Below are positions 46,176 through 59,748 of a stretch of 64,000 nucleotides of DNA, piece after piece. Source of the DNA: Thermothelomyces thermophilus ATCC 42464 (lineage: Eukaryota > Ascomycota > Sordariomycetes > Sordariales > Chaetomiaceae); the NCBI RefSeq assembly GCF_000226095.1, contig NC_016472.1:2728001-2792000 (forward strand), in the 5' to 3' direction. The notes below the pieces were generated by a model that worked only from the letters and a program-made list of their open reading frames with translations, searched no databases and was not told the DNA's origin. Position 1 is the first letter of the stretch; each line of letters starts with the position of its first letter. A program made the position numbers and the translations under genes.

Positions 46176-47869
46176 CTCGATTTATCGCCGATGGAAGGTG
46201 ACGTGCCCTAATGTGGACTTGTTTCGAGACCAAACACAAATACCGTCGAGTGTTGTGTCATGCGCCTCAGCTGCATCCGGCACCCCTGGTCGGAATGGCG
46301 ATCTCTGACAGCCGCCGAGAGTCGAGGAAAGCAGGTCGAGAAACAATCGCAGGACTGAGAAGCTCGGCGTTCGTAGAGACAAGATCTCGAGAAAGATCGG
46401 TCGGTCCAAGTGGTACGAGTGGAAGAAGGGTTGTCCGAACCAAATTGCTTGATCGGCGCAATCGGTTGCCTGGTTGCTGCGATCAAGGGGTATACTGGCT
46501 CGGGTGAATTAGCCAAGGAGTGGAAGTATTTGGTCGAGTGGCTTACGGAAGTTTTCCAAGCAAGAAAATTGCCAGATTGCGGGTTGCGAAGGAGGTGTTC
46601 AAAGCGAGGATGTGTTGTGTGTGTAATGTAAGTGCTCGAGACCTGCAACTGCTGCTTGGATCATCGAGTATTGGGACCCAGCAGCGGGCGACCAGTGCAA
46701 GGAGCCCGATTAAGCTAGAAGACGAAGCTTCCCTGGTTGTTCAACGAGATCAATGGGAGAAGGCTCCTTTAGATCTTCGAGATGACAAGTCTATTGAGAA
46801 TCCTACACCGGCGAGAAGGGATAGCCTCCCTGCGGTTATACCGGATCGTCTGCAGTCGCACTGTTGACGGATTGTTTGGCTGCTGTCGCCTAGAGACGGG
46901 CCATGTGGGGTCGAAGAAACACAATGCCAGAGGGATTGTTTACTTGTGTTGACTGCAGCCCACCTGGCCGGGAACCCCGCCCGCTTCCCGCCCTACACCC
47001 CACCTTGCCAGGGGTCAGGCAAGGTACGGAACTCACGACGCAACGATTCGTACCGTAACGTATACGTCCCTACAGAATCCATACAACAACAGGTACAGAT
47101 TACTGTTGTGTATTTCTTTGCGAGGAAGCCAAGGCGCGTCAGTCCGTAAGGGCCCCGGAATGAGTGTGACGAGGACTAACTAAAGGTAGTCCTTCGCTTG
47201 CCAATGTCTCTTCGAGGAAGGGAAGGGTTCCAAGGTTTCCGGCGGCCATCCTAGCGTCGAGCGATAGTTAAAACAGACTAGGCCTGCGACGTCAGCCGCA
47301 AACCCCCCCCCCCCCCCCCCCTTTCGCCAATGCATCCGTGGTCCTTCGCAGAAGATGAGTTAGATCGAATCCCACCCTCAGGCTCAAGATATCCGCTCTC
47401 CGGCTCCTGCTGCCTTTTTCGATCTTGCGTAGAATCTTCAAAAGACTCAACGTGAGGCGAGAACCAACATTTCCCATATGAAATCTATGTTCTCATTCTA
47501 CCAACAAAAAAAACGCAAAGTACGCCCTGTGCCGAGTCTCCCATGCATTGACGGGGACTGTATCGCTACTATCACGCCAGTTCCACCCAGACTAGGAAAA
47601 TATCCTCCCAGGCAAAGAGGAGTCAGAAACGAGGATATGCTGAACCCCTCGCACCGTGGGAGAAGAAAGAGAGGATAAGAGGGAAGAAAAAGAAAGAAAG
47701 AGACAGAGAAAAAGCCGTCTATCTCCCATGTTCAGATCATCTCCCGCCCTTCTAGTGAATCGGTCCCATCGTGTTGAGTGACTAGCCATCCGAAAATGAT
47801 ATCTATCCCACTGGAAGTGGAGATTGATTGAAGAAATAGGACGACAGGTGATAGTCGACTCCGCCAACA
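46176..47869. other. Intergenic region of about 1.7 kb
   Basis: It holds the promoter of the GCK gene and the 3' flank of the UBX gene. It contains a 19-bp C homopolymer at 47303-47321. No gene is recognised. Confidence 0.45.
47303..47321. repeat. 19-bp C homopolymer
   Basis: An uninterrupted C run, long for a GC-balanced intergenic stretch. Confidence 0.95.
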
Positions 47870-49507
47870 TTAGTCCTCAATAAATTCGAGCATGACCACG
47901 GCATTGGCCAAACCAGCCTCCTCAATGGTCTCGTCGAGATGGTCAATCAGATTGGCGCCTTGTGGCGGCATCGACTTGAGCTCAAACTCCACGCCCTCCT
48001 TGCCCGGCAGCGGCTCCGCCTTGAGCCACTCGTAGATGCGAGAGACGGGTTCGTCGAGCCGGAAACGGCGAATGATGCGCCCTGGCGGATATCTGACCTG
48101 CAACCTCGTCGTTGTCTTGGGATCGGCTGGCGGCTCGACGTGGGGCCGATCGGACGGTATCCTGGCGAACGCCGATTCTTGCGCCGAAGAAGCTTCCGGC
48201 TCGGCAGATGTCGACCCCGCCGGCTCCGCCTGCTCCTTGCCCTTTTCTTCCTTTACTTTGGTAAGCTCGTCGGGGTCGTGTATGTTTGGTTCCTTGGGGC
48301 CGCCGTTCGCGTCCAAACTGTTCTGCAAAGCCATCTCGAGCATCTCCTCCTCCGTCATCCGGTCCACATCTATCGCGCGCTCGGGCCGCTTGACCTTGGG
48401 GACGGGATTCTTGCTGTTTGCCGAAAGGCTATAGCGGTCGAGGAACTCGACAAGCTGAGCGTGGAATTCAAGCGCATTTGGGAAAGGGGTGCCACTGAAC
48501 ACCTTGACCTGCTCGCCGGTCCGCGGGTCAATGATGGAGACGTGCGGGTAGTTGTTTGGGTTTTGGTGAGCTTCGTTGGGGAGGTAGAACGTGATGTACT
48601 GCTCAGCCGCGTAGTCGTTCTTGTCGTACTGGAGGAAAATGAAGTTTTCCCTCACGAGAGACCTGATGGCCTCGTCCTTCCAGATATCGCGGTTCAGAGC
48701 TTGACAGTTGAAGTCAGACATGTCCTGAAGGTTTACCAGAATCCATTTCTTGTTGTCTTTGCCCTCGTCGCGAGCATCGTCCCAGCTGAGGTGTGACATT
48801 AGATCGTATGGCGGCCGGAAGAGTTCTGCCAGACGGGATGCTCGGCTGGTTTCAGATCCACCCAGCGATGCAGGACGCGATGTTCGAGAGCTGTCCTCCC
48901 AAACGGACTGGGCAAATGGGTTGCTAGGCCGGGCTATAAAACTTCCGTTAGCAAAAGTCGAGCCGGGAAGACCCAGGAGTCACCCACCTCGAGATTGTTG
49001 CCTCCTTCGGATCTGCTCGAGAATAGCGGCGTGCCCGCCATCGTCATCATCGCCATAGGCCGGGGCAACCAAGGTCTCAGTGGTTCGGGCAATGGGGGCT
49101 CGCACGCCGCCTTCGCCTGCGTTCTGGCCGGAGTACAACTCTTCCTGAAGCCTCTGTGCCATCGCTGCATCTTCCTCCTCCTGGGCGCGCCGGGCTACAC
49201 CGGCAGCTTCGTCGCCATCGTCAGCCTCATCCTCAACCATGGGCACGTCGTCATCTGAATCGATATGAATAACGCCCTGGGCATCCTCGCGGCCGATCTG
49301 TGGGCGACTAGGCCTACTGGACCTGCTGGCAGTTGTGGTTGTCGAAGGGCCGGCATTGCTCAGCGATTGTTGCAGATCTTCGTCGGCGAACCAAAGTTGA
49401 ACCGCCTGCTCAAGGTCTGAGCTGCACAAATCCAATATGCGCTCTGCAGCCGTGCGGTTGGCACCCGTAATACCCACGAAAGCATTGATATCTTCTTCGG
49501 TCGCCAT
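47870..49507 (-). CDS. UBA-UAS-UBX domain protein (Ubx5/UBXN7-like Cdc48 cofactor)
   Basis: Two minus-strand exons (49507-48988, 48933-47870) give 527 residues. The intron is 54 bp with a GTGGGT donor and a TATAG acceptor. The N-terminal ~45 residues (FVGITGANRTAAERILDLCSSDLEQAVQLWF) form a UBA-like ubiquitin-binding helix bundle. An acidic stretch follows, with HIDSDDDVPMVEDE resembling a SUMO-interaction or phospho-site. Residues about 205-335 are a UAS thioredoxin-like domain (KKWILVNLQD, SGTPFPNALEFHAQLVEFL). TEEEMLEMALQNSLD is a ubiquitin-interacting motif. The C-terminal ~85 residues form a UBX domain that binds Cdc48/p97 (TRLQVRYPPGRIIRRFRLDEP). Yeast Ubx5 and human UBXN7 share this order. 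The protein should link Cdc48 to ubiquitylated substrates. Confidence 0.93.
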
Positions 49508-50582
49508 ATCTACGGTGAAGTGTTGTTCCGATCAGTACCAGCGGGAAAGGCTAGAGAGTGCGGACAGCGGTGGTAGATGCGAGGAATTTGCTATCACTCG
49601 CTCGTGCTGTGCGGTAACTTGTTGTGGTTGGCAGCTGGACGGTGGCTTGCTCGGTCGGCAGTTAGGCGTGACGACGGGCGATGATCTTCAAGGCCCGAAA
49701 GCGTCGTGAGCGGGGGGGGGGGGGAGCCTAAACTGCCCCGCGCTCTGCCGGTGGGGGAAAGAGGAAATGGTTGGGGCAAGGCACGAGTTCTGCCGAGATA
49801 AAAGGAAATCTGAGGCCGTAGTTTGTACGAGGGATATTTTTGGGAGCCGCTCGGCGCGTAGTATTCAAAGTTGCCTCTTTGTCGTTGTTTGTGGCGCGAA
49901 AATAGTCGTGGAAGGCACAGATTTCTCTGGAATGTTGGAGCTCTAGCAGAAGGCTGCTGCCAGTGACGCAAGGACGACCTAAAGCGGGATCATTCAAGCT
50001 CCCGACATGGGGTCTGCCCCTCGGAACAGGGTTAGGGTCGGTTGTCGATCGGGCCCCTCGGGAATCAGGTTCAACAACTTTGCCAGGTTTGAGGTCAGTT
50101 CCTAAGGCAGCTGCCTGATTGAGCTCAAGCCTACCTACTCTTTAAGGTACTTGGACAGAAAGCTCCAAGCCTCGTGCTTAGTCACCCGGGCAGCTGCGGG
50201 TAGTCCCTCCAGGCCCTTTAGTGTTGCGTGTTGCATTGCGTCTCGTTCTGGCAGCCTGCCAGGGAAGCGCTACTGATGCGGCGCCGTGATATGCACCCCG
50301 GAACATCCACTTCACTAACCTCATGCCACAAACTCCTCAACACGTTTATACACCATAAATGATCCAATCTCCCGCCACGGCTCTTTGCTTGCAACGGCGA
50401 TAATTCCCGATGCTAATCACTCGATTCAGAATCTGAAAGCGCGTCTGCCAGCGCCATTCCGTGGTTCATTTCGGATTCCTTGCTGGTCCAAAGTGTGCAG
50501 ACCCGAGCCCCGCGCTGCAGAGCTCTTGGCGAGCAATCACGGGAGACTTTGAACTCATCGTCAGCCGCCAATACCCCACGCG
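49508..50582. promoter_or_regulatory. Divergent promoter region of the UBX gene and ecm29
   Basis: The stretch lies between two opposite start codons. A G run is present near 49712-49723. No gene is recognised. Confidence 0.5.
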
Positions 50583-53500
50583 ATGGCCGCACCAGTTGAT
50601 GCTCAACGAGAGCTCGATCTCATAGAGAAAGCTGAATGGCGTATTCTCTCCGCATCTTCGGACGAGGCGAAGCTCCAGGGGCTCCTGAAGGTCTATCTCG
50701 CTCCCCTGTTATTGAAGGCGGGCAGTGAGCATGTCTCGGTTCGGAACAAGGTTGGCAACACCTGTCCCTTTTTCTTGAAGCGCGAGCATAAACACTGATC
50801 CTTTCTTTCTTCTACAGGTGATATCTACATGCCAGACCATTAACAAGCTGGTCAAGTCTCCGGGGTACGCCTTCTGCCTCGCTTGGGAAGACATATGGAG
50901 GACTGAACGACTAACCTGCCGTTCAGGATTGTCCTCCCTGTCGCCGCCCTGCTTGACCAGTTCAAAGCCGCGGAGCAGCCGCTTATCAGGCACTTTGACC
51001 TGATTTACATACAACACAGCGTGGGGAAGCTGAGCGCCGACGAGCATCGAGCTCTCGTTCCCAAAGCGCTCCGCGGCATCAGCAAGGGCTCAACGGCCTC
51101 CACCAGCCAACTCTTCAACGTTGTCCTGCGCATGCTTGCTGCGGTGAAAATACCATCACGTGGGAGCAAGGAAGATGTTGAGTTCCGGGAAGCCATGGGG
51201 CTGGCAGACCCCGAGGACGCCAGATTTGTCGCCGACTGGTTCGGAAAGCTGTTGCTTTTGAAGGCCAATGTGTCAGGGCAAGCTCCATCTCCGGGCTTGT
51301 CAGAGTCGGATATCAGTTTCCTCACCCTCGGCAAACCGGCGGTCTGGGACCCCGCGGCAGGGGGACTGAACCTGGCAGAAACCCGAATACAAGTCGCGAA
51401 TCTGTTGGCTAGCGGCGCCTTTACCGACGAGGAGCGGTTTATTCCGGCCATATACGCGGCGTCTAGCTCAGATTACCGCATCTCAAGCATTGGTGACGAC
51501 TTGCTGAAGAGGAGTTCCGTCTCCCTCGAAGATAAAGCCCTGGTTCAGAAGCTCTACAGGGCACACTCAGCGCTGCCGGCGCCATATCGAATTCGCATAC
51601 TCGGAATCTTGAGCAAGTCAGAGATTGCTACGACTTTCACGGATGAGATTCTTGCGGCCTTCCGCCAAAACGTCGACGTACCGGCCGAGTCTAGCGACGC
51701 CATGCAGGTCGATGGCCAGCAGGTTGTCAAGACCTCTGGCCTCGAGCGCTACAAGCTCCACCGGGCACTGTTCGAGTTCATCAACTGGGTTGCTCGAATC
51801 GGGTCTGGAAAGACCGATTACAACAAGATCGGCCCGCCACTGGTGAATCTGCTCAGGGACTTTATCAGGGACCAAGGCTGGCCGAAGCCTGCAACCCAAG
51901 CCCTAGACGAGAGCACCCTGCGCTCCAGGGCGTATGAGACCATCGGGATCCTTGCCAAGGGAGCGTCCATGTCGGATAGTGAGCGACTCTCCTTGGCCGG
52001 ATGGCTCTTCCGCTCCCTTTCCGAGGACCCGACCTCTGACGTTGTTGTCAACATCGACGGCGCGCTCTCGAGCCTTACAAGCCTGTTCAAGCCCCCACAC
52101 AGTTTCTCCCTCAACACCCAGCTGCAATCTATCCTTTTGACCTACATGACGCTTAAGGACGATGATGGTGATGTCGTCCGGAGTGCTCGGCACGCCGTCA
52201 CAAAGTGGGCGAATCATTGTCTTCCATTCTCCGACGTTTTGGCACGCTGGATCGACATCCTCGCTATCGCCGGCCGCCCGGACGAGCGCAGCGATGTGGT
52301 CGAGGAAGGTCAGAAAGGGCTGGATCCCTGGACATACTATGCCAATGACGACAGGACAGGGGTTCTGCCGGACTGGAAGGAAATGGTTCAAATGTTTTTC
52401 AGGGAGCCCATCGCCCCCCTCAATGCTGCTTCCATATTTGCTGGCCGCGGCCGGGGCGTGGACGTGGACGACAAGGGCCCGTTCGTAAACTTCTCCTCCC
52501 AATCGCTCCCGGCGTTTCCCGTCGCTGTCAATTATTGCAAGCAGATTATGTTCCTAACAGCGCTTGGAAAATTTCGGATCGAGCCGGGCTGGGAACGGCG
52601 GCTCGGGGCTCTCCTGCACTCTGACCTTTCTACCCGGCTAACCGTACGGGAATACCTTTCCGCATTTACCCGCCAAGAGCATTCTCTTTTCCAACTTCTG
52701 CGGGCTGCATTTGATGGGATGATCATGGAGGATACAAGGATCGCTGAGCCATGTGCTCGGTCTTTTGTGGATATTGCATCTTTATCCCCTAGGGCCGTTT
52801 TGGAACCACTGGCCTTCCGGTCCAACGAGCTGCTAACCTTGATCAAATCGAACAAGAAGGAGCTTCGGCTCCTCGGTTCGCGGGCATTTGGGATACTTGC
52901 TGCTCATCCCAGCAACTCTCAACACTCTGTCGACAATTTCACGGAAGCCTTGATGGCCATCGCAAAGGGGCTCGCCACGGCTGTTGGAGCGGAGCTGAAC
53001 GCCGTCGAGGGTGCTTTTCTTGCTCTTGGACACCTCGTCTCGCGGCGCGCGTACTATGCTGCTGCTGGGAAGGACGGTCCTGCTGAGGGTGTTGCTAGTC
53101 ACGGCCAGATATTCCCATCTCTTACGTCTGTTTCATCCAAACCAACAGCAACTCAGGAGGCATTATTCGAAGCGTACACTCAGCTCTGGACTGCAGCCAT
53201 CCTTGCTGCCCCTGGCGGCAGCCAGAGTGCAGAGGGACCCCAGGACCTCTCGACAACATTGACAAAGGATTTCATCGACCCACTAGTCATGCACGCAAAG
53301 AAGGGCAACGAGAAGGCCATAACTGCTCTTGGAAGGCTTGCTATAGCACTTCCGGAAACAGGAGCAACGGATGTGAGCACCACCAATGATACGCTGAGTT
53401 CGATACTCGAGTCCCTCTACTCCCTGTACGAGCTTAGGCAGGCCGAAGTGCACTTCGCGGTCGGCGAGGCTCTCGCAGCAGCAGTCGCTTGCTGGGATGC

Positions 53501-56381
53501 GGAAATTGTCCGGCTCACCCTCGATGTTCAGGGAGAGGGAACAGGCTTTCAGGTGCCCAAGCGCGGGGCACGCCTCACTTTGGTCTTGGACAAGCTCCTG
53601 GCTGACTGCAAAACTACGAAGCCGTCCTTGCTAAAGGCGTCTTGTATCTGGCTATTTTGCCTCATCCAACATTGCTCCCATTTGGAGGAGGTTCAGTCAC
53701 GACTCAGGGAGTGCCAAGCGGCCTTTATGCGTGTGCTCAGTGCGCGGGATGAGCTCGTTCAGGAGACGGCCTCCCGAGGTCTTGCACTCGTATACGAAAA
53801 GGGCGACTCAGGCCTAAAAGGAGAACTCGTCCGCGATCTCGTGGCAGCATTCACCGGCGCAGGGCCGCAGCTCAAAGTCGACCAAGAAACCCAACTCTTC
53901 GAGGCCGGCACTCTCCCAACCGGTGAGGGCAAGTCCATCACCTCATACAAGGACATCGTAAGTCTTGCGAACGAAGTCGGCGATCCGAGCTTGGTCTATA
54001 AATTCATGCAACTCGCAACCAATGCAGCCACGTGGTCGACCCGGTCGGCGTTTGGGCGCTTCGGTCTCAGCAACACCCTCTCCGACTCGGAGATCGATCC
54101 CAAACTCTACCCCAAGCTTTACCGGTACCGCTTCGACCCGAACCAGAATGTCCAGCGATCCATGAACGATATCTGGAAGGCGTTGGTCAAAGATCCAAAG
54201 ACCGTATTGGAGACGCACTTCGACGCCATCATGCAGGACCTCCTGAAGAGTATCTTTGGAAAAGAGTGGCGAGTCCGCGAGGCCAGCTGCGCTGCCATCT
54301 CCGACCTGGTCTCTGGACAGCCGTTTCCCAAATATGAAAAATATTACAAAGACATCTGGGCATCGGCGCTCAAGGTGTTGGACGACGTCAAGGCGACTGT
54401 CCGGAACGCGGCGTTGCACCTTTGTATCTCTCTCTCGACGACTCTAGTGCGGCAACTCGAGGAATCTGGTTCTACATCAACAGCCAAGGCCATGATCAAC
54501 GAGGCTCTCCCCTTCTTGCTGTCCGAAAAGGGCATTGAAAGCAGTGTCGAAGACGTGAAGCTGTTCTCGACGATCACGGTCATGAAGATCGCCAAGAGCG
54601 GTGGTGACGCCCTAAGGCCCTACATACCAACGATGATTCCGCACCTGCTCGGCCTCCTGAGCACGATAGAGCCCCAAGCTATCAACTACCACTACCAGCG
54701 CGCCGGCGAGGAGAACCGCGAGAAGATTGACAAGCTCCGCAGCGCGGCCGTCTCGCACAGCCCCATCGCCGAAGCTATCGACAATTGCCTCCGCAGTGTC
54801 GACGCGGACGTGATGAAGGAGCTCGCTCCGAAGCTCCAAGAGGCGGTCAAGACCGCCCTCGGCATGCCCACCAAGATCGGCTGCGCCCGAGTCCTTTCCA
54901 CCCTCGCGACCCGCCACGCGCTCTCCTTCGCCCCTTACTCGCCGGCCTTCCTCAGCCTCCTCGAAAAACAGGCACTCGATCGTAACGACGAAGTGAGCCA
55001 GAACTACGGGCGTGCGGCCGCCTACTTGGTACGGGTCGTGCCGTCTCCTGACACCAAGACGCGTTTTGCCGACCGCCTCGTGTCGCTCTATCTCGCAGCC
55101 GAGGACGAGACGCGGCGGCAGAAGGTGGCCGACGCCGTCCTGGCGCTGGCCAAGATCTCCCCGGACCACTTCGCCGCCCTCGAGACGCAGCTCCTGCCGT
55201 TCGCGTTCCTGGCCCGCCACGACACGGACGAGTATGTGCGCCGGGCCGCCCGCGAAGCCTGGGACGCCCATGCGGGCAGCACCAATCTCACTGTTGTGCG
55301 CTACCTGCGCGAGATTGCGGCGCTGGCCGCGGCGTGCCTGGACACGGCGCAGTGGGCACTCCGGCACGCTGGCGCCCTGGCTGTCGCCGCGGCGGTCGGT
55401 GCCGTCGTCGCCGCCGGGGAGGCGTCCGGGAGGGCCAACGCCGAAGCGCTGCGGGAGGTGTGGCCCGTGTACGACCGGGCGCTGGCGCTCCGCACGTTTG
55501 AGGGCAAGGAAGCGCTGCTGGAGCCGCTCCCCGGGTTTGTCAGGGCGAGCAAGGTGCTGCGGGAGGGTGGCGGTAGCGAGGAGGCGGTGGCGCTGGCAGG
55601 GCAGCTGCACAAGATCGCGGTGCGGGAGGCGAAGCGGAACAACGATGCCTACCGGCCGCACGCGTTTGCGTGCTTGTGGAAGGTCGCCGCGGCCCTGGAA
55701 GACCTCGAGATGGTCGGGGAGATCGCGGACGTCGTGGGGGAGTACTTGGCGGCGCTAGTGGTCGGGGGGGGAGAGCAGGGGGGTGTCGATGCCATGGACG
55801 TCGACCCGCCCGAGGAGTCCAAGCGGCCGAGAGGAGACCTGAATCTCAAGAGCCGGACGGCCTGGGCGGCGGTCGAGGCAATCGTGAGGGGGTACAACCG
55901 GGTGCGGATGAAGAAGGATCCCATAGCGGTCCTCCAGGACGCCATCGCCGCCCTCGAGAGCGCTGCTGGCGAAGGATCCAAGACGCCTAACATCCGGTCG
56001 CCGGGCATCGCAAGGCCGGAGCTTGCAACCATTAGGCGGATGTTTTGGTATGACTGCGTTCGAGAGATTCTGGAGGAGGCAGCGAGCGGAGCGGCCGTTG
56101 CTGAGGGCGATTTCGATAAGGAGCGCCACGGACGGGATGTTGTCAAGTGGTTCCTGAACACGCTAGACCTCGCTACAGACGATGCTGGCACTGAAGGCCA
56201 GCGTCTGGCAAAGGCCAAGGCAGTAAACGCTACACTACGGCTGGGGAAAGCACAGGCGGGGCTCTCGGCCGAGGCAGATTGGAAGTCCGAAGTGAGGAGC
56301 CTTGTTGACAACGCTGTGGCCACCGAGAGGTCGCTCGAGGTGCAGAAGGCTTGGAAGGAATGTCTCGATCTGCTTAAGTAA
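50583..56381 (+). CDS. ecm29: Proteasome-associated HEAT-repeat protein Ecm29
   Basis: Three exons (50583-50750, 50818-50864, 50927-56381) give 1,889 residues, close to yeast Ecm29 (1,868). Intron 1 has a weaker GTTGGC donor, intron 2 a GTACGC donor with an ACTAAC branch site. Ecm29 tethers the 19S regulatory particle to the 20S core and acts in quality control and remodelling of proteasomes under stress. The N-terminus (RELDLIEKAEWRI, then PVAALLDQF and HFDLIYIQHS) is the conserved Ecm29 opening. The rest is a continuous array of HEAT-type helix pairs, including FGKEWRVREASCAAISDLV and DVKATVRNAALHL. The C-terminal third is Ala-rich and includes an acidic insertion (DAMDVDPPEE). No signal peptide is seen. 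Confidence 0.95.
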
Positions 56382-59300
56382 CTGTCTTGTATGTATCTGC
56401 ATGCTAATTATAGTGCTTGAACATCGAAAACACTGCCTACGTTTGACGTTCTCATCCGCCAGTGTTGTTTCGAAGTGGTGTGTCCTTTGCAGTTTCTACT
56501 TTTTCAATCTGCACGTTTGGCTTCCCTGCACTTTCTGGAGAAATGTTCGAGGGATAGGTCGATATGAACTGTTCCTCGGCAATTTGGACTTGCTTTCAAC
56601 TCTCTAACTTGCTTTCCTACCTTGCATTAACCTTCGGAAGCGACTCGTGCTTCGATCGGTGACCCGACTGGCAAACGATGGTTATCGACCATCAAACTCA
56701 GCACTCACGGTTTCGACCTGACGATTTTTCCTATCACCTGAACATGGCCCATGACTGGCGCACTCAATCAATATGAGATATGGAATTCCTGCCTTGAATC
56801 CCTCCTGACTCGTCACACCCCTACGAGCTTCTCCAAGCACGTTGCTATGGGGGTTGTTCGTGACCACCCCCGATCGCTCGGGTGGCAAAGATCCATCATC
56901 TTCAAAGCTTGAGGGGGCAGTGGCTGAGGGCAAGTATGCATCCGGTAAATACTGTGTAGCTACTTAGGTATTCTCAAAGCTCACATCCTACATCCAGGTA
57001 CCGCCGCATGTTGGCTGATTCTGGGTTCTGGCGTTGCTATATTGACGAGCTAGGGGACTTTTGGGTCAGGATCGACACTGTTGTGCCGCCCTTCTCTTCT
57101 TTCCTGGCTTGACTGAATCATGCTAGAGGAGACTCAACCGGGTGCGCGGTGTTTGCCAGTCGCTATCTGACCGAGTCCACACCGGAGCTCAACGAACCAT
57201 CTGCGAAGGCTACAAGGATTTCAAATTGAATGGCTGTTAGGTCACTACCCACATCAGACGCACGGGTTCGATAGCCACATGCGCGCTGCGGCGACTCAAG
57301 AGAAGGAGGGAGACGTCACAAAGCACGGACGCGACTCTCGTGACCGGGCCATGATGTAGGGGAGCTATTGATGCTTATGGCAGTGGGAGAGGTTCCACGT
57401 CCCAGCAGTAAGGGTTTAATGTAAAGCTTGACAAAACGTGACGACACTGGTTTAGGAGCGGCGATGCTGCTCAGGTACCGAAGCGCATAATTATATCGCC
57501 ACGTCGTCCCGGCCGAGGCTTTTGGAGACGGTGACGGAACGGACCAGCAGCCGGATACTTTCTGGTACGTAGAGGCAGTAATGTGCAGAATCTCTCTCGA
57601 GGCTGTCAGGGTCAAGCCCTCTGGATTTTCGTCGTGCGGTATGTAGGCGAGCGGTCCAGGTCTCGTGACCATTCTTTTGAATGGGAAGAAACTGAAGGCG
57701 GGTTATTGCAGCGCAATTGATGCCGTGTAAACCGCACTTTCCTACTCCGTACGTACAGACATACAGACAGCCCGGCTACCTTAGGCAGGTACCTAGATAG
57801 AACAAGGCCGTTGCAGCTACTATGTAAACACATCCAAGACATGTTCCACAAAAAGATCTGGAAACCCCGGCAGGAAGGGGAAACTGCTTGGCTGTGACCA
57901 GTTCACCGTCCTGTACAGAATAATTACTCCGTAGATCTCTATTAACTTTCGATCCAGTCAGGACAATATCTCTTAACACATATAGTGTAGTCGGCTTGCC
58001 AGCGACGCCCTTCCTTCCAGAAAAACCATCCAAAAACAAAAAAAAAAAAAGAAAAAGAAAAGGAGCCTACCATTCGTGGCCAATGGACAGAGGGAAGGTG
58101 CCACGGTTCATTGCCTGCATCGACCTGTAGGCTCCATGATTGCCCGATCCGCAGGCCCGGGCCGCAATTTTTTATTTTATTTTATTTTTTCCCTTTTTAT
58201 CTCGAAAGCGTGTGCGAAGCAACAACGCGCACTAGCATCACGGGCGAAACATCGCGCACAAACCTTCACAGGCGTGCGTGATGTTCCTTCGCGCATTCCA
58301 TCACAACCCTTTTCCCTTTTCCCCTACTGATAACCGGCGGATGCTTGTGGAGGGGTTCAGAAGTTTGCCGCCGTGTGTAACTCCCATGCCGTCGCAAGCT
58401 TGTCATTGATAGAGCCACGCCCCACTGGGGTTATTTTTTGACACAATTTGTTGCTTTGACTGACTCATGACGGCAACTGAGGGAATTCTGATGATTGTAA
58501 CCGACAAAGACGAGCTTGAAACAAAATTGCTGTGTGCAGTGCGGGTTGATACCCGCCATCAATCAACACCGTGACCGATAGGCTTTTACTGAACACTGAC
58601 GGGATCTCGGTGATCTGCACAGCAAGCATTCAGGCGCCCGGCATGCCCACCACCACGCCCACCACCACGTGCGACGGAGCCAAGCGTGCAAGTTCGGGCG
58701 TTAGGTTCTCTGGTGCAGAGGAAGAGCGTGCGCCAAGTAGTGTACTCCGTACTGTCCTGCGTACACAGTAATGTACCGTACCTACCCCACTTGATGCCTT
58801 TCGGGGAAGGAGGGGAAACCGCTGAGTGCCCTCGTTCTGGGCCTCGGGGCACGATGCCGTTGCATCAGCCGCTTCCGAGTTACGGTGGCGGGCTGACGGT
58901 GCGATCTCGCAGCGCGACAGCCTGTTGCTTCGCTGCCTGCGCCCCTGCAGAGAGAGGTGCATTCAACTTGCATGTGCCAGGCTCCGATTGATGCCGGGCC
59001 TTCGGTCTGCCGCTGATCACCCGAAACGTTCCAAACAAAGCACTGCTGATTCGGGACATTGATCCAATCCGTACACACATTCTTACCACAGCCTACGTAT
59101 TGGACCTGCAGAGTAGCGTCTTGGGGTATAGAGCAGCTGGACCTTCGTTCTAATCATCTTTTTTCATATCGTGAATCAGAATACTGATGCTGTGCCGCGT
59201 GGGCTGAGGGGGCCAAACACGGAAAAGAGAATGCGCGCTTCAACAGGCCGGACTTGCTCCACCGAGCCATGACGTCCACTTCGCCGAGCCTTGTTCCTCG

Positions 59301-59671
59301 GCTGGCCATTGCTCGTTTCCACGAAAGCTTCGACACCTTTGTTTAGGTGTCTGTGCGCCTCCCGTCTCCATTCCCCCGAGCCCTAAAAGAAGTAGGGAAT
59401 GACTACACAGTGTGTACGTGAAACACCGGGCTGAAGTTTGCTACGAGTATACTATTAATCCAGTCTCTACAAGAGACGAAAGTACCTACGTATGTACACA
59501 GTATTCATTATCATATATACTCTGTACTGTGCAGCCGCCTCAGAACTCAGGGCATCAACTTGCTATCTAACAAAAGTCGGCTGGACAGGGGACGGCTTTT
59601 TTGCCTTGCTTGTGGCGATCTTTGTTCGAGACATTGGCAGCCTATTAATGATATCCGTGTTCATTGTTAGT
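56382..59671. other. Gene-poor region of about 3.3 kb
   Basis: No gene, tRNA or repeat family is recognised. Frames such as 58586-58852 and 58630-58962 overlap on the same or opposite strand and have no domain. The composition is mixed and not RIP-like. It ends at the TA target site of the DNA transposon. Confidence 0.5.
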
Positions 59672-59673
59672 TA

Positions 59674-59748
59674 CCCGGTGGTTAGTGCTGACTAATTAGT
59701 TCAGAACTACCACCTGTCTCCCGACAGGTAGGGCCAAAACCCCCGGAC
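59674..59748 (+). repeat. Left terminal inverted repeat, 75 bp
   Basis: Its reverse complement is identical to 62514-62588. It shows no RIP-type change although the interior next to it is heavily mutated. Confidence 0.93.

Noticed and set aside
54612-55661. 349-codon minus-strand frame inside ecm29
   Set aside because: Antisense shadow of the HEAT-repeat coding exon; no domain recognised.
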